A stretch of DNA of 64,000 bases, taken from assembly GCF_021654165.1 (NCBI RefSeq), contig NZ_JAKFZN010000001.1, positions 124,001 through 188,000 on the forward strand, in the 5' to 3' direction. Position 1 is the first letter of the stretch. Each line of letters opens with the position of its first letter. Origin of the DNA: Nereida sp. MMG025. GTDB taxonomy: Bacteria > Pseudomonadota > Alphaproteobacteria > Rhodobacterales > Rhodobacteraceae. Shown in pieces: positions 34,661 to 44,427 of this stretch. The position numbers were made by a program, and so were the translations under genes. The notes under the pieces are model-generated. The model made no database searches. It saw only the letters and a program-made list of their open reading frames with translations, and was not told where the DNA came from.

Positions 34661-37120
34661 TTATTGAGGCGACAAAACGGTGATGCCCGTGGCACCCGCG
34701 CGCGCCAGATCGATATCCAGTGACATCGGAATATATTCGCCCCGACGCCACAAAACGCCCAAGTCGTCATAATATCGCGACAGCGGATGCCCTGACTGTC
34801 CGGTTGCGATGATAAAGACAGAGCTGTCGGGATCGGCGAAATCATAGACCCCGCGATATCCCGCAGCATGGACATTCAAAAACGGGTTCGGTCCGTCGCC
34901 TTTGGTCCGTCCGCGCATCAGCGTGTTGTCACCACCCGACGTGCTTTGACGGATGTTCACCAGATGACGCACCAACCGTGTATTTCCCAAAACGGCATGA
35001 TCGTGGGTGGCTTGGTGTGCATCCCCCCATCGCAGGCTTTCCAACGCCGATCCATACCGTTCGTTGATCCACAAGATCGCATCATCAAGCGACTGGCGTG
35101 CAATATCGGTGCAGGTTTCAATGGGCGAGGATTGCAACACGTCACACCATGCCGAGGCCCCGTCGACGTTGCGGAAAACCCGTTCGATGAAAAGCGGATC
35201 GACATGTTTATATTCTTGCGCCAACGGACCCAATTCGTCACGGATCAGTCGATCCTGAAGCGCGCGCAACCAAGCCGCATAGATCAGCGGTTCTGGCAGA
35301 TGTTCATTCATCTCGCCGTTCCAATCGGCCAGAAGTTGCAAGGCACGTTGGCGCTGGCGCTCTTGCGAGCCTTCAGGGGCCGCTTCACCTGTAAACCAAA
35401 GATCGGCACCGATAAGGGGTAGGATCGTGCGCGCGGTGATCGACACCGTATCAAGCTGTGCTTCGATAAAGCTGTCGCGCGTATGCACCTGACGGGATTG
35501 CATCAGACGCGCCCAACGATTGATGCGCTGCGTGTCGGCATAGATAAAGCTGACGTGTTCGGGAAAGGGTTGATCGGCCAGCTTGTTGTTGGTGTTGCCG
35601 ATGATGCCACCCTCTGGATTGATCACAAGGGGGTTGGTGTCATAGGGCAGGCGGCCGTTCCAACGGTTTGTGGGTACCCAACCAGGGCTTGGCAGGCGGC
35701 CTTGGGTTTGGTGATTTAGATCACGCGCAGGCATCGCCCCGATGGTGCCAAGCCCGATGGTTTGCGCATCGGCCACCGTGAGGTTTTGGGCAGGCGCGAT
35801 ATAGCGTTCTGTCGCGCGGAAGGCTTCTTCGACCGATTTGGCGCGCATCAATTCCATGCCAGCTGATACTGTCGTGTCCGAAGGGGTCAGCGCCGTCCAA
35901 CCAAGCGAGGTCACAAACCCGTCGCGCACCAATGTGCCAAGGTTGTAATGTTCGGGCGGCAGGACGGGGCCGTTGTCTGTCCAGCGCAGGGTCAGGGTGA
36001 CGGCAGGTGCATCCTTGACCTCGATGATCGACTCGCGTGTGCGGAACGGTTTGAACCCCGTAGGCGTGCGGTATTCGTTTGGATTGTCGGGATTAAGCTG
36101 CTCAAAGAATACATCCTGATCGTCCGCGTAGGCGGTCGTCAGTCCCCATCCGATGTCGTTGCTGCGGCCCGTCAAAACCAGTGGAACACCCGGAATGGTG
36201 CCGCCGATGACGCCACCTGTCGAAAGCTCGATACGGGCCAAATACCAGATCGTCGGGGCTGTCAGGCCCAGATGGGGGTCATTGGCCAAAAGGCTACCGC
36301 CCGAGGCGGACCGCGTTTCGGCTGCGGCCCAAGCATTGGACGCACCTGCCAAACCGCGCTTTGGAAAGGGGGACAGGGGATCGTCGGGCATCGGGGTGCT
36401 GGCCGCGTAGCGCGCCAGACCGGGCATCAGGTCCGCATAAGGGGGCAGGGCGGCTGTGCCCTGGCCCGGTGCATCGGGTAGAATATCGGCCAAGCGTTCG
36501 GGGCTGATCAACAGGGATGTGCGTGCGCGAAGAACCTCGTCCTCAAGATGCGAGGATAATTGCAGCGCCATCAATTTGATCACGGCAAGGCTGTCGGCGG
36601 GCTGCCACGGTGCAATGCGATTTGAAAAGAGGAACAATTCGGGTGCGCCGCGCCCCAGTGCGTCCTGGTTCACCTGAAGCAATCGCGCGTTCACACCTGC
36701 GGCATAGGCTTCAAGGGCGGCGCGCGTTTGGGCGTCTTGCGCCTCAACCGAACGGACGGCCAGTGTATAAAGATCAAGGCGGCGCAAAACCTTGTCGATC
36801 TCTAAGGTGCGGGATCCAAACACCTCGGACAAGCGTCCCTGCGCTGTGCGGCGCTGCATGATCATTTGCCACAAGCGGTCTTGGGCGTGCGCATAGCCCA
36901 GTCCAAAGAACACATCTTCGTCGGTGGTGCCGACGATATGGGGGACGTTTGCGTTGTCGCGGATGATCTCAACAGGGGCGCTGATACCGTCAAGGGCGAC
37001 TTCGGCGGAATAGTCAGGAAGCGACCGAGCGCCGAAATAGTAAACCATGGCGCCGGCAAAAAAGACCAGCGCAACCGCCGCTACAAAACCCCGAAAAAGC
37101 CACTTAAAAAGCTGCGCCAT
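34661..37120 (-). CDS. Penicillin acylase family hydrolase
   Basis: Large Ntn-hydrolase of 819 residues, a family that cleaves amide bonds in beta-lactams, acyl-homoserine lactones or related N-acyl compounds. The N-terminus has one hydrophobic helix (FVAAVALVFFAGAMVYYFGA), acting as signal or anchor, so the enzyme faces the periplasm. Self-cleavage is expected before Ser261 in AGASNAWAA, which becomes the catalytic N-terminal residue of the beta chain; the oxyanion region GRSNDIGWGLT follows. Convergent with hflX, with 4 bases between. The natural substrate is unknown. No luxI gene is in the window. Confidence 0.88.
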   Translation of the reverse strand: MAQLFKWLFRGFVAAVALVFFAGAMVYYFGARSLPDYSAEVALDGISAPVEIIRDNANVPHIVGTTDEDVFFGLGYAHAQDRLWQMIMQRRTAQGRLSEVFGSRTLEIDKVLRRLDLYTLAVRSVEAQDAQTRAALEAYAAGVNARLLQVNQDALGRGAPELFLFSNRIAPWQPADSLAVIKLMALQLSSHLEDEVLRARTSLLISPERLADILPDAPGQGTAALPPYADLMPGLARYAASTPMPDDPLSPFPKRGLAGASNAWAAAETRSASGGSLLANDPHLGLTAPTIWYLARIELSTGGVIGGTIPGVPLVLTGRSNDIGWGLTTAYADDQDVFFEQLNPDNPNEYRTPTGFKPFRTRESIIEVKDAPAVTLTLRWTDNGPVLPPEHYNLGTLVRDGFVTSLGWTALTPSDTTVSAGMELMRAKSVEEAFRATERYIAPAQNLTVADAQTIGLGTIGAMPARDLNHQTQGRLPSPGWVPTNRWNGRLPYDTNPLVINPEGGIIGNTNNKLADQPFPEHVSFIYADTQRINRWARLMQSRQVHTRDSFIEAQLDTVSITARTILPLIGADLWFTGEAAPEGSQERQRQRALQLLADWNGEMNEHLPEPLIYAAWLRALQDRLIRDELGPLAQEYKHVDPLFIERVFRNVDGASAWCDVLQSSPIETCTDIARQSLDDAILWINERYGSALESLRWGDAHQATHDHAVLGNTRLVRHLVNIRQSTSGGDNTLMRGRTKGDGPNPFLNVHAAGYRGVYDFADPDSSVFIIATGQSGHPLSRYYDDLGVLWRRGEYIPMSLDIDLARAGATGITVLSPQ

Positions 37121-37223
37121 AAGACACCATCCAATTCACCTGCGTTGGTCTGTCAGGCAATGGCGCAAAAGCGGGGGGCAATGCAAGGGGGCGCACGACC
37201 GCGCCCCGCAAACGTACCATGAT

Positions 37224-37832
37224 TTATGGAATGATCCGTGTGTATTTTGTGCCCTCAAGCGTCGCACCGATCAGCAAACCTGCCTGACCAAATACAACGG
37301 CAATCACGGGGGCCAGTGACGTCACGGTGTTGGCTTCCAAAGCATCGCCACGGTCATTGAACGCGTATTCCAGATCAGCACCCGCAGCCCAACCGCTGGA
37401 GCGGCGGAAGTCCAAAAGCGCTTCGTCTGTCATGAAGAACAAGACGTGAGCGTATTGCTGCGCGCCCAGTTGCAGCCCGACGTTGGCCTGCGCGGTCGAA
37501 TAGTAATCAACCGACGTGCCACCCACGCGCAACGCGCCGCGCCCGTATGCGCCACCAAATCCGATCAGGCCCGCTTCGGTGACCAATGGCATGACCAGCA
37601 ATCCGCTGGATTTATCCGCCAGATCGCGGGTTGCGGGGAATTCATTATACATGAAAGACAATGTGCTGCTCACGCGGCCATCGATTTTTGCACTGCCGTT
37701 CGATCCGATGCCGTTGCCACATGCTGCAACAAAGGGCGTGGCCGCCAATGCACCGAGGCCAAAGGCACGGCGCGACATAGATGGGCGCGTGCTCGCGGCC
37801 GCATCCGCCAAAAGGGGAAGGTCTTTTTTCAT
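37224..37832 (-). CDS. SYLF/YSC84 domain lipoprotein with Tat-type signal
   Basis: Protein of 202 residues. Residues ~18-40 form a twin-arginine signal (MSRRAFGLGALAATPF) that ends in a lipobox-like VAAC, so it is probably a Tat-exported lipoprotein. The mature part matches the lipid-binding SYLF (Ysc84) domain: KSSGLLVMPLVTEAGLIGFGGAYGRGAL and VGLQLGAQQYAHVLFFMT. An internal ATG at 37778 would start directly at the twin-arginine motif and is an alternative. A good promoter lies upstream at 37895-37923. Role unknown; SYLF proteins bind phosphoinositides in eukaryotes. Confidence 0.82.
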   Translation of the reverse strand: MKKDLPLLADAAASTRPSMSRRAFGLGALAATPFVAACGNGIGSNGSAKIDGRVSSTLSFMYNEFPATRDLADKSSGLLVMPLVTEAGLIGFGGAYGRGALRVGGTSVDYYSTAQANVGLQLGAQQYAHVLFFMTDEALLDFRRSSGWAAGADLEYAFNDRGDALEANTVTSLAPVIAVVFGQAGLLIGATLEGTKYTRIIP

Positions 37833-37894
37833 GATACTACTCTGCTCGTTGCCGTTATGTTTAGGTCGCCTCGTTTCAGCGGGCGATTACCCAT

Positions 37895-37923
37895 ATAATA
37901 CGCAGGAAAAACAGCCATGTCAC
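37895..37923 (-). promoter_or_regulatory. Sigma-70-type promoter of the SYLF gene
   Basis: Read on the minus strand, GTGACA (37918-37923) is 17 bases from TATTAT (37895-37900), each a 5-of-6 match to the -35 and -10 consensus. It points toward the SYLF lipoprotein start about 60 bases downstream. Confidence 0.6.
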
Positions 37924-37946
37924 GACATAAGCATGCGCAGTTTGCG

Positions 37947-37966
37947 TAAAATGGCGGTGATCCGCC
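37947..37966 (-). terminator. Possible weak terminator after hemB
   Basis: On the minus strand a 5-bp GC stem (GGCGG and CCGCC, arms 37953-37957 and 37962-37966, loop of 4) is followed by ATTTT about 10 bases past the hemB stop. The stem is short, so activity is uncertain. Confidence 0.4.
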
Positions 37967-37975
37967 GTCAGGGTA

Positions 37976-39004
37976 TCAGCCTGCTTGCAACAGCTTGGCA
38001 ACACGCGGTGCAAAGTAGGTCAGAATCCCATCACAGCCTGCGCGTTTGAAGGCCATCAGGCTTTCAACCATAACCGCCTCTTCGTTGATCCAGCCCTGTT
38101 CGGCCGCGGCCATGATCATCGCATATTCACCGCTGACCTGATAGGCATAGGTCGGCACGCCAAACGCATCTTTGACCCGAAAACAGATGTCCAGATAGGC
38201 TTGGCCGGGCTTGACCATGACCATATCCGCACCCTCCATCAGATCGCGCTGGATGTGGCGCAGGGCTTCATCGCCGTTTGCAGGGTTCATCTGATATGTT
38301 TTCTTGTCACCTTTAAGCGCGCCCGATGCGCCAACGGCATCGCGGAACGGCCCGTAGTAGGCGCTGGCGTATTTTGCCGCATAGCTCAGGATCGTGACGT
38401 CGGTGTGTCCTGCGGCTTCCAAGGCAGAGCGCATGGCCCCGATCCGCCCGTCCATCATGTCGGATGGGCCCAGAATATCGGCACCCGCCGCCGCTTGGGC
38501 CAGCGCCATCTTGACCAAGGCCTGAACGCTTTCGTCATTGACGATCACACCGTCACGCACGATCCCGTCGTGGCCATTGGCGTTATAAGGATCAAGCGCC
38601 ACATCGGTCATCACCGCAATCTCTGGCACCGCAGCTTTGATTGCACGGATCGCACGGTTTGACAGATTGTCAGGGTTCCATGCCTCTTCGCAACCATCGG
38701 TTTTCAGGGCGGGATCAGTATAGGGAAAAATACATATCGCGGGAATGTTCAGGCCTGCCGCCATCCGCGCGGCCTGAACTGCGCGATCAACGCTCATTCG
38801 TTCAACACCCGGCATGGACGGGACGGGCGTGGTCATGTCCTCGCCGTCCATGACGAAGATCGGCCAGATCAGGTCATTGGTCGTCAGCACCGTCTCCTGG
38901 GCCAACCGCCGCAGCGCATCACTGCTGCGTAAACGGCGCAAACGCGTGGTTGGATGTGGGGCCACGGGCGGGGGCAGGGTCGGTCTCATAGCAAGGGGCT
39001 CCAC
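37976..39004 (-). CDS. hemB: Delta-aminolevulinic acid dehydratase (porphobilinogen synthase)
   Basis: Condenses two 5-aminolevulinate molecules to porphobilinogen for heme, and in relatives bacteriochlorophyll. The 342 residues include both active-site lysines (SYAAKYASAYYGPFR and MVMVKPGQAYLD). The metal-binding stretch reads MTDVALDPYNANGHDG, with Ala and Asp where zinc enzymes have three cysteines, so it should be a magnesium-type, zinc-independent enzyme. The ATG at 39004 or the one at 38989 (MRPTLPPP) may be used. Divergent from the membrane-protein gene at 39131. Confidence 0.96.
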   Translation of the reverse strand: MEPLAMRPTLPPPVAPHPTTRLRRLRSSDALRRLAQETVLTTNDLIWPIFVMDGEDMTTPVPSMPGVERMSVDRAVQAARMAAGLNIPAICIFPYTDPALKTDGCEEAWNPDNLSNRAIRAIKAAVPEIAVMTDVALDPYNANGHDGIVRDGVIVNDESVQALVKMALAQAAAGADILGPSDMMDGRIGAMRSALEAAGHTDVTILSYAAKYASAYYGPFRDAVGASGALKGDKKTYQMNPANGDEALRHIQRDLMEGADMVMVKPGQAYLDICFRVKDAFGVPTYAYQVSGEYAMIMAAAEQGWINEEAVMVESLMAFKRAGCDGILTYFAPRVAKLLQAG

Positions 39005-39130
39005 AACAGCAAACTGGCCTCAAGACCTGACACGAAAAACCTTGCCCCTCAAGGGTAGGAATTGCCGCAAAGCGCGGCTATAGCTTGCGCGCGCGCAAAC
39101 AAGACGCGCGAAGACAAAAGGGCAGCCCCG

Positions 39131-39652
39131 TTGGATTGGTATGATAGCGTATTCGAGCTGATTGATCTGCGCTCGTTTTCAAACCTTTGGTATTGGATTG
39201 CGCTTGCCGTGGTGTGGTCATCGGCCAGCCACTACGTCTTGGGCGTGCCGTATGATCTTGTGTTGCGGGCCAAACGTAAAGGCGGGCAAGCCGCGCTGGA
39301 CCTAGAGGATCTGGTGCGCATCAACATCAATCGCCTGCTTTACATTGGCGAGGTGTCGGGCCTGTGGCTCTTTGGTTTGGGCTTTTTCATTCTGACCAGC
39401 TTGGCGTTACTTGGGTTCGTCTACTATCTGGAATTTGCCCAAGCGCTTTTGCTTATCCTGTTTCCGATGTCTATTTTGGGGCTGATGTCGATTTCGACGG
39501 CACGGTTGATCCGCGAAACGGTTGAGGATCTCGATCAACTTTATGCCCGTCTTTTGCGGCACCGCTTTTGGACGCAAGTCCTGGGCATCGTCTCTATCTT
39601 TGTGACGGCCATGTGGGGCATGTATCAAAACGTTAACCTTGGAAGCCTCTAA
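39131..39652 (+). CDS. Conserved membrane protein ('component of SufBCD complex' type)
   Basis: Membrane protein of 173 residues with about four hydrophobic helices and a conserved opening (DWYDSVFELIDLRSFSNLWYWIALAVVW). The start is taken as TTG at 39131 because AAAGGGCAG sits 8 bases upstream and the protein pattern begins there; a TTG 23 codons earlier adds a non-conserved basic stretch. I recall homologues in Rhodobacterales labelled 'component of SufBCD complex', but no iron-sulfur assembly gene is near and the label is not supported by anything visible. Function unknown. Confidence 0.75.
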   Translation: MDWYDSVFELIDLRSFSNLWYWIALAVVWSSASHYVLGVPYDLVLRAKRKGGQAALDLEDLVRININRLLYIGEVSGLWLFGLGFFILTSLALLGFVYYLEFAQALLLILFPMSILGLMSISTARLIRETVEDLDQLYARLLRHRFWTQVLGIVSIFVTAMWGMYQNVNLGSL

Positions 39653-39700
39653 TATGCGCGGGGGGCTTGACCTGCAGGGCACGCACAGTAGGTCAGCGGC

Positions 39701-42700
39701 ATGACAAACGCACCCATCATTCTTTCAGGCGCGCCCGAAGGGTTTGACGCGCAGCTTCTGGTCCGCGAAATGCAAAAAGGCGCGCCCGTGGTCCATGTCG
39801 CGCGCGATGACAAACGCCTTGAAGCGATGCGCGCAGCCCTGTCGTTTTATGCCCCTGACGTGCCTGTGCTGGTTTTTCCGGGATGGGATTGCTTGCCATA
39901 TGATCGCGTCTCGCCCAATGCGGATGTGTCGGCGGCACGTATGGCTGTTTTGGCAGGCCTTGTTCATGGTGCGCCGAAATCCTTTATTTTGTTGACAACG
40001 CTGAATGCAGCGACCCAAAAGGTGCCCGCGCGTGAGGTGTTGGCGGGGGCGGCGTTCAAAGCGACAGTCGGTCATCAGGTCGATGAAAAAGCGCTCAAGG
40101 ACTTTTTGGTCCGCATGGGGTTCAGCCAAAGCCCTACGGTGATGGAGCCTGGTGATTATGCCGTGCGCGGCGGCATCATTGATATCTATCCGCCGAAAAC
40201 AGGTGCGGGCGACCATGGGCCTGTGCGTCTTGATCTGTTCGGCGATGTTTTGGACGGCGCGCGGCGGTTTGATCCCGTCACGCAGCGCACAACCGAAAAG
40301 CTGACCCACGTTGAGCTGGCCCCTGTCTCGGAAGTCATTCTTGATGAGGCCGCGATCACACGGTTTCGACAGAATTACCGCATTGAATTTGGCGCCGCCG
40401 GCACCGACGATCCGCTATATGAGGCGGTAAGTGCAGGGCGCAAACATGCGGGGATTGAGCATTGGTTGCCGTTCTTCCATGCCTCTTTGGAAACGGTTTT
40501 TGATTATGTGCCCTCCGCGACGGTGACGCTGGATGATCAGGTCACGCCGATGCGCGATGCGCGTTGGCTGTCTATCGCAGATCAATATGAAACACGTACC
40601 GAGGCTCTCAGACAAAAGGGACGGATGGGCAGCAGTGTCTATAAACCGTGCCCACCTGCGTTGTTGTATCTGGACGATACGGCCTGGGAAGCGGCGCTAA
40701 GTGGTCGGCGTCAACTTCAGCTTGTGGCATTGCCCCAGGCCACTGGGGCAGGTGTGCTGGACGCGGGCGGACGCATCGGGCGTAACTTCTCGCCTGAGCG
40801 GCAGCAGGAAAGTATCAGCCTTTTCAAATCTCTGGCAGATCATGTTAAAGTAAAACTACAGGAAAAACCTGTGGTGATCGCGTCTTATTCCGAAGGCGCG
40901 CGCGAACGGCTCCAAGGTCTTATGGAAGACGAAGGGCTTGGCACTGTCCGTCTGATCAAGGACGCGCGCGAGGTGGAAGCAGGGCGCATTCATCTGACTG
41001 TCTGGGCGCTTGAACACGGGTTTGATGCGCCCGACATGGTGGTTGTGTCCGAACAAGACGTGCTTGGCGACCGTCTGATCCGGCGCGCCAAAAAGAAACG
41101 CCGCGCCGATAACTTCCTGTCAGAAACCCAAAGCCTTGCCCCGGGCGATCTGGTGGTGCACGTCGACCACGGCGTCGGGCGTTTCAAAGGGATGGAAGTG
41201 GTCACAGCCGCAGGGGCCGCCCATGAATGCCTGTTTTTGGAATATGCCGAAGGCGCCAAACTGTTTTTACCTGTCGAAAACATCGAATTGCTGTCCAAGT
41301 TTGGCCACGAAGAAGGGCTTTTGGACAAGCTCGGTGGCGGGGCATGGCAGGCCAAGAAAGCCAAGCTAAAGGAACGCATCCGCCAGATTGCGGACCGCCT
41401 GATCCGTGTTGCGGCAGAGCGTGCCTTGCGCACCGCCCCGATTATGGAGCCTCCCGAAGGCATGTGGGACGCGTTCAGCGCGCGCTTCCCGTATCAGGAA
41501 ACCGACGACCAGCTGAGCGCCATTGGCGATGTGCTGGACGACATGGGTAGCGGCCAGCCAATGGACCGTTTGATTTGTGGCGATGTGGGCTTTGGCAAGA
41601 CCGAGGTGGCCATGCGTGCAGCCTTTGTGGCGGCCATGTCGGGCGTGCAGGTGGCCGTGATTGCGCCCACCACCTTGCTGGCGCGCCAGCACTACAACTC
41701 CTTTGCCGAACGCTTCCGCGGCTTCCCGTTGGAGGTGCGCCAACTGTCGCGCTTTGTCGGCACAAAAGAAGCGCATGCCACCCGCGAAGGCATCAAACGC
41801 GGAACCGTGGACATTGTGATCGGCACCCATGCGCTCTTGGCAAAAACTGTGCGTTTTGAAAGGCTTGGCCTGCTGATCATCGACGAAGAACAACACTTTG
41901 GTGTGCAGCACAAAGAACGCCTCAAGCAAATGCGCACAGATATTCATGTGCTGACACTGACCGCCACGCCCATCCCGCGCACATTGCAACTGTCACTGTC
42001 GGGTGTACGCGATTTGTCGATCATCGGCACGCCGCCGGTGGACCGTCTGTCGATCCGCACCTATGTCAGCGAATTTGATCCTGTGACAATCCGCGAGGCG
42101 CTGTTGCGCGAACACTACCGCGGGGGGCAATCTTTCTTTGTGGTGCCGCGTATCTCGGACCTGCCAGAGATTGAAGAATTCCTGCGCGATCAGGTGCCTG
42201 AGGTCAGCTATATCGTGGCCAACGGGCAGATGGCAGCGGGCCAGTTGGACGACACCATGAACGCCTTTTACGATGGCAAATATGATGTGTTGCTGGCCAC
42301 GACCATCGTGGAATCGGGCATTGATATTCCGACGGCGAATACGATGATTGTGCATCGGGCGGATATGTTTGGGTTGTCGCAGCTTTATCAGATCCGCGGG
42401 CGGGTGGGACGTTCCAAGACGCGCGCTTATGCGTATCTGACGACCAAACCACGTGCGAAACTGACCACAACGGCCGAAAAACGCCTGCGGGTTCTGGGCA
42501 GTCTGGACACGCTTGGTGCGGGGTTCACGCTGGCCAGTCAGGACCTTGATATCCGCGGTGCGGGCAATCTGATCGGTGAAGAACAATCGGGTCAGATGCG
42601 CGAAGTGGGCTATGAGCTTTATCAATCCATGCTGGAAGAAGCGATTGCCAAAATCCGCTCGGGCGAGGCGGAAGGGCTGAGCGATGATGGCCAATGGGCG

Positions 42701-43174
42701 CCGCAAATCAACCTTGGCGTGCCTGTTCTGATACCAGAAAGTTATGTTGGTGATCTGGATGTGCGGCTTGGATTATATCGCCGTCTCAGTGGGTTAACGA
42801 CCAAAGTTGAACTGGAAGGCTTTGCTGCGGAACTGATCGACCGCTTTGGCAAACTGCCGCGCGAGGTCAATACGCTGATGCTGGTGGTGCGGATCAAGGC
42901 GATGTGTAAAAAAGCGGGTATCGCCAAACTTGATGCTGGCCCGAAAGGCGCGACGATTGGGTTTCACAACAACAAATTCGGCTCGCCCGAGGGGCTGGTG
43001 GAGTTCATTCAGGACCAACGCGGGCTTGCCAAGGTGAAGGACAACAAGATCGTGGTGAAGCGCGATTGGACCAAGGAAGCTGACAAGATCAAAGGCGCGT
43101 TCCAGATCGCCAAAGACCTTGCCGAAAAGCTGGTTGCCGAGAAGAAACGCAGCGCCAAACAGCCCGCAAAATAG
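39701..43174 (+). CDS. mfd: Transcription-repair coupling factor Mfd
   Basis: ATP-dependent translocase of 1157 residues that removes stalled RNA polymerase and recruits UvrA to DNA damage. The UvrB-like N-terminal region (GFDAQLLVREMQKGAPVVHVARDD, FPGWDCLPYDRVSP) is followed by the polymerase-interaction domain (PGDLVVHVDHGVGRFKGM). The helicase core has Walker A CGDVGFGKTEVAMRA, DEEQ in LLIIDEEQHFGV, TLTATPIPRTL, and the motif QIRGRVGRSKTRAYAYL. The translocation motif and C-terminal UvrA-masking domain follow. Convergent with the MFS gene. Confidence 0.98.
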   Translation: MTNAPIILSGAPEGFDAQLLVREMQKGAPVVHVARDDKRLEAMRAALSFYAPDVPVLVFPGWDCLPYDRVSPNADVSAARMAVLAGLVHGAPKSFILLTTLNAATQKVPAREVLAGAAFKATVGHQVDEKALKDFLVRMGFSQSPTVMEPGDYAVRGGIIDIYPPKTGAGDHGPVRLDLFGDVLDGARRFDPVTQRTTEKLTHVELAPVSEVILDEAAITRFRQNYRIEFGAAGTDDPLYEAVSAGRKHAGIEHWLPFFHASLETVFDYVPSATVTLDDQVTPMRDARWLSIADQYETRTEALRQKGRMGSSVYKPCPPALLYLDDTAWEAALSGRRQLQLVALPQATGAGVLDAGGRIGRNFSPERQQESISLFKSLADHVKVKLQEKPVVIASYSEGARERLQGLMEDEGLGTVRLIKDAREVEAGRIHLTVWALEHGFDAPDMVVVSEQDVLGDRLIRRAKKKRRADNFLSETQSLAPGDLVVHVDHGVGRFKGMEVVTAAGAAHECLFLEYAEGAKLFLPVENIELLSKFGHEEGLLDKLGGGAWQAKKAKLKERIRQIADRLIRVAAERALRTAPIMEPPEGMWDAFSARFPYQETDDQLSAIGDVLDDMGSGQPMDRLICGDVGFGKTEVAMRAAFVAAMSGVQVAVIAPTTLLARQHYNSFAERFRGFPLEVRQLSRFVGTKEAHATREGIKRGTVDIVIGTHALLAKTVRFERLGLLIIDEEQHFGVQHKERLKQMRTDIHVLTLTATPIPRTLQLSLSGVRDLSIIGTPPVDRLSIRTYVSEFDPVTIREALLREHYRGGQSFFVVPRISDLPEIEEFLRDQVPEVSYIVANGQMAAGQLDDTMNAFYDGKYDVLLATTIVESGIDIPTANTMIVHRADMFGLSQLYQIRGRVGRSKTRAYAYLTTKPRAKLTTTAEKRLRVLGSLDTLGAGFTLASQDLDIRGAGNLIGEEQSGQMREVGYELYQSMLEEAIAKIRSGEAEGLSDDGQWAPQINLGVPVLIPESYVGDLDVRLGLYRRLSGLTTKVELEGFAAELIDRFGKLPREVNTLMLVVRIKAMCKKAGIAKLDAGPKGATIGFHNNKFGSPEGLVEFIQDQRGLAKVKDNKIVVKRDWTKEADKIKGAFQIAKDLAEKLVAEKKRSAKQPAK

Positions 43175-43251
43175 CGAAAATCGGTGTATGGCCTAGCGTC
43201 TGCTCACGGTATGGCAATGCGTCAGACGTTTTGCCATCGCAAGCCCGCGTG

Positions 43252-44427
43252 TCAGAACCTGCGCGACAATACGCGTGCTGCCGCTGCGCATAGCAAAATA
43301 CCAATGGCCACGGGCAGCGGTGTGCCATCGAATGCCAGCCCGATGGGTGCGGCAATCATCACCGACCCGATGGTGGCCAGCCCCCCCATGAGAGAGGCCG
43401 CAAAGCCCGCGATATGGGGCAGGGGTTCCATGCCGATCGCGTTGAGATTGCCAAGTGTCATGCCGGCCATAAAGAAGATCGAAGTTGTCCAGATCACATA
43501 GACCGGGAAGGCGAGCGTTGGGACGGCAAGCCATACGGCGATCATCAGCATGCTCAAACCGATTTGAACGCTCAGCATGCGCCGCACCAAAAGCGCCATG
43601 CCCAGACGCACGACAATGCGCGCGTTCAGGATGCTGGCGCTGGCCGCAAGGATGGCGATGAGCCCGAACCAAAGCGGAAAGGCAGCACCTTGGTCAAAGG
43701 TTTGCGCAAAGACATATTGGGTCGAACTGAGTGCTGCAAAGAGCATCGCATAGCATAGCGTCTGCACCAAGATTGCATCACGAACCACTGCCATTGACAG
43801 CATCTGCTTCAACGCCGCCCAAAGCGGTGCCACCCGCAAAGGGCGCGGTGTCACCAGCGTTTCGGGCTGGCGCAAGGCAAACCAGCCAACCGTCAGGATG
43901 GAAAACACCACAAAGGCGGCAAAGATCGTCTGCCATGGCCCGATCAGAAGCAGGCCTGCCCCGATCGTCGGGGCGATGGCGGGCACAAGCGAAAACACCA
44001 GCATGATGAATGACAGCAGACGCGCCATTTCGCGGCCCGATGCCTGATCGCGGACAATCGCAAGTGCCACGATCCGCGGGGCTGATGCGCCAAGCCCTTG
44101 CAGGATGCGGGCGGCCAGAAGGATATCAAGCGAGGGGGCGAACATCGCGGCACCGCCCGCGGCAATATAGACGCCCGCGCCCACAAGAATGACAGGTTTA
44201 CGCCCAAAGCGGTCCGACAGTGGCCCCACCAAAAATGTCCCAAGGCCCAAACCAAGCACAAAGCTGGTGATCACCAGTTGTGCGCGATTTGGGGCATCTG
44301 CGCTCAGATCGGCTGCGATTTGGGGCAATGCGGGCAACATGGCATCGATGGAAAAAGCCACTGTCGCCGTCAGCATCGCCATCAGCGCGACAAATTCGGT
44401 GCGTGACAGGGCGCTGTGCAACGGCAT
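43252..44427 (-). CDS. Bcr/CflA-type MFS multidrug transporter
   Basis: Inner-membrane transporter of 391 residues with about twelve helices and the motif LGTFLVGPLSDRFGRKPVIL between helices 2 and 3, typical of the Bcr/CflA drug-resistance branch of the major facilitator superfamily. The ATG at 44427 (MPLHSALSRTE) is chosen because it overlaps the stop of the upstream thioredoxin-like gene by one base and directly precedes the first helix; a GTG 18 codons earlier is inside that gene. Substrate unknown. Confidence 0.88.
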   Translation of the reverse strand: MPLHSALSRTEFVALMAMLTATVAFSIDAMLPALPQIAADLSADAPNRAQLVITSFVLGLGLGTFLVGPLSDRFGRKPVILVGAGVYIAAGGAAMFAPSLDILLAARILQGLGASAPRIVALAIVRDQASGREMARLLSFIMLVFSLVPAIAPTIGAGLLLIGPWQTIFAAFVVFSILTVGWFALRQPETLVTPRPLRVAPLWAALKQMLSMAVVRDAILVQTLCYAMLFAALSSTQYVFAQTFDQGAAFPLWFGLIAILAASASILNARIVVRLGMALLVRRMLSVQIGLSMLMIAVWLAVPTLAFPVYVIWTTSIFFMAGMTLGNLNAIGMEPLPHIAGFAASLMGGLATIGSVMIAAPIGLAFDGTPLPVAIGILLCAAAARVLSRRF

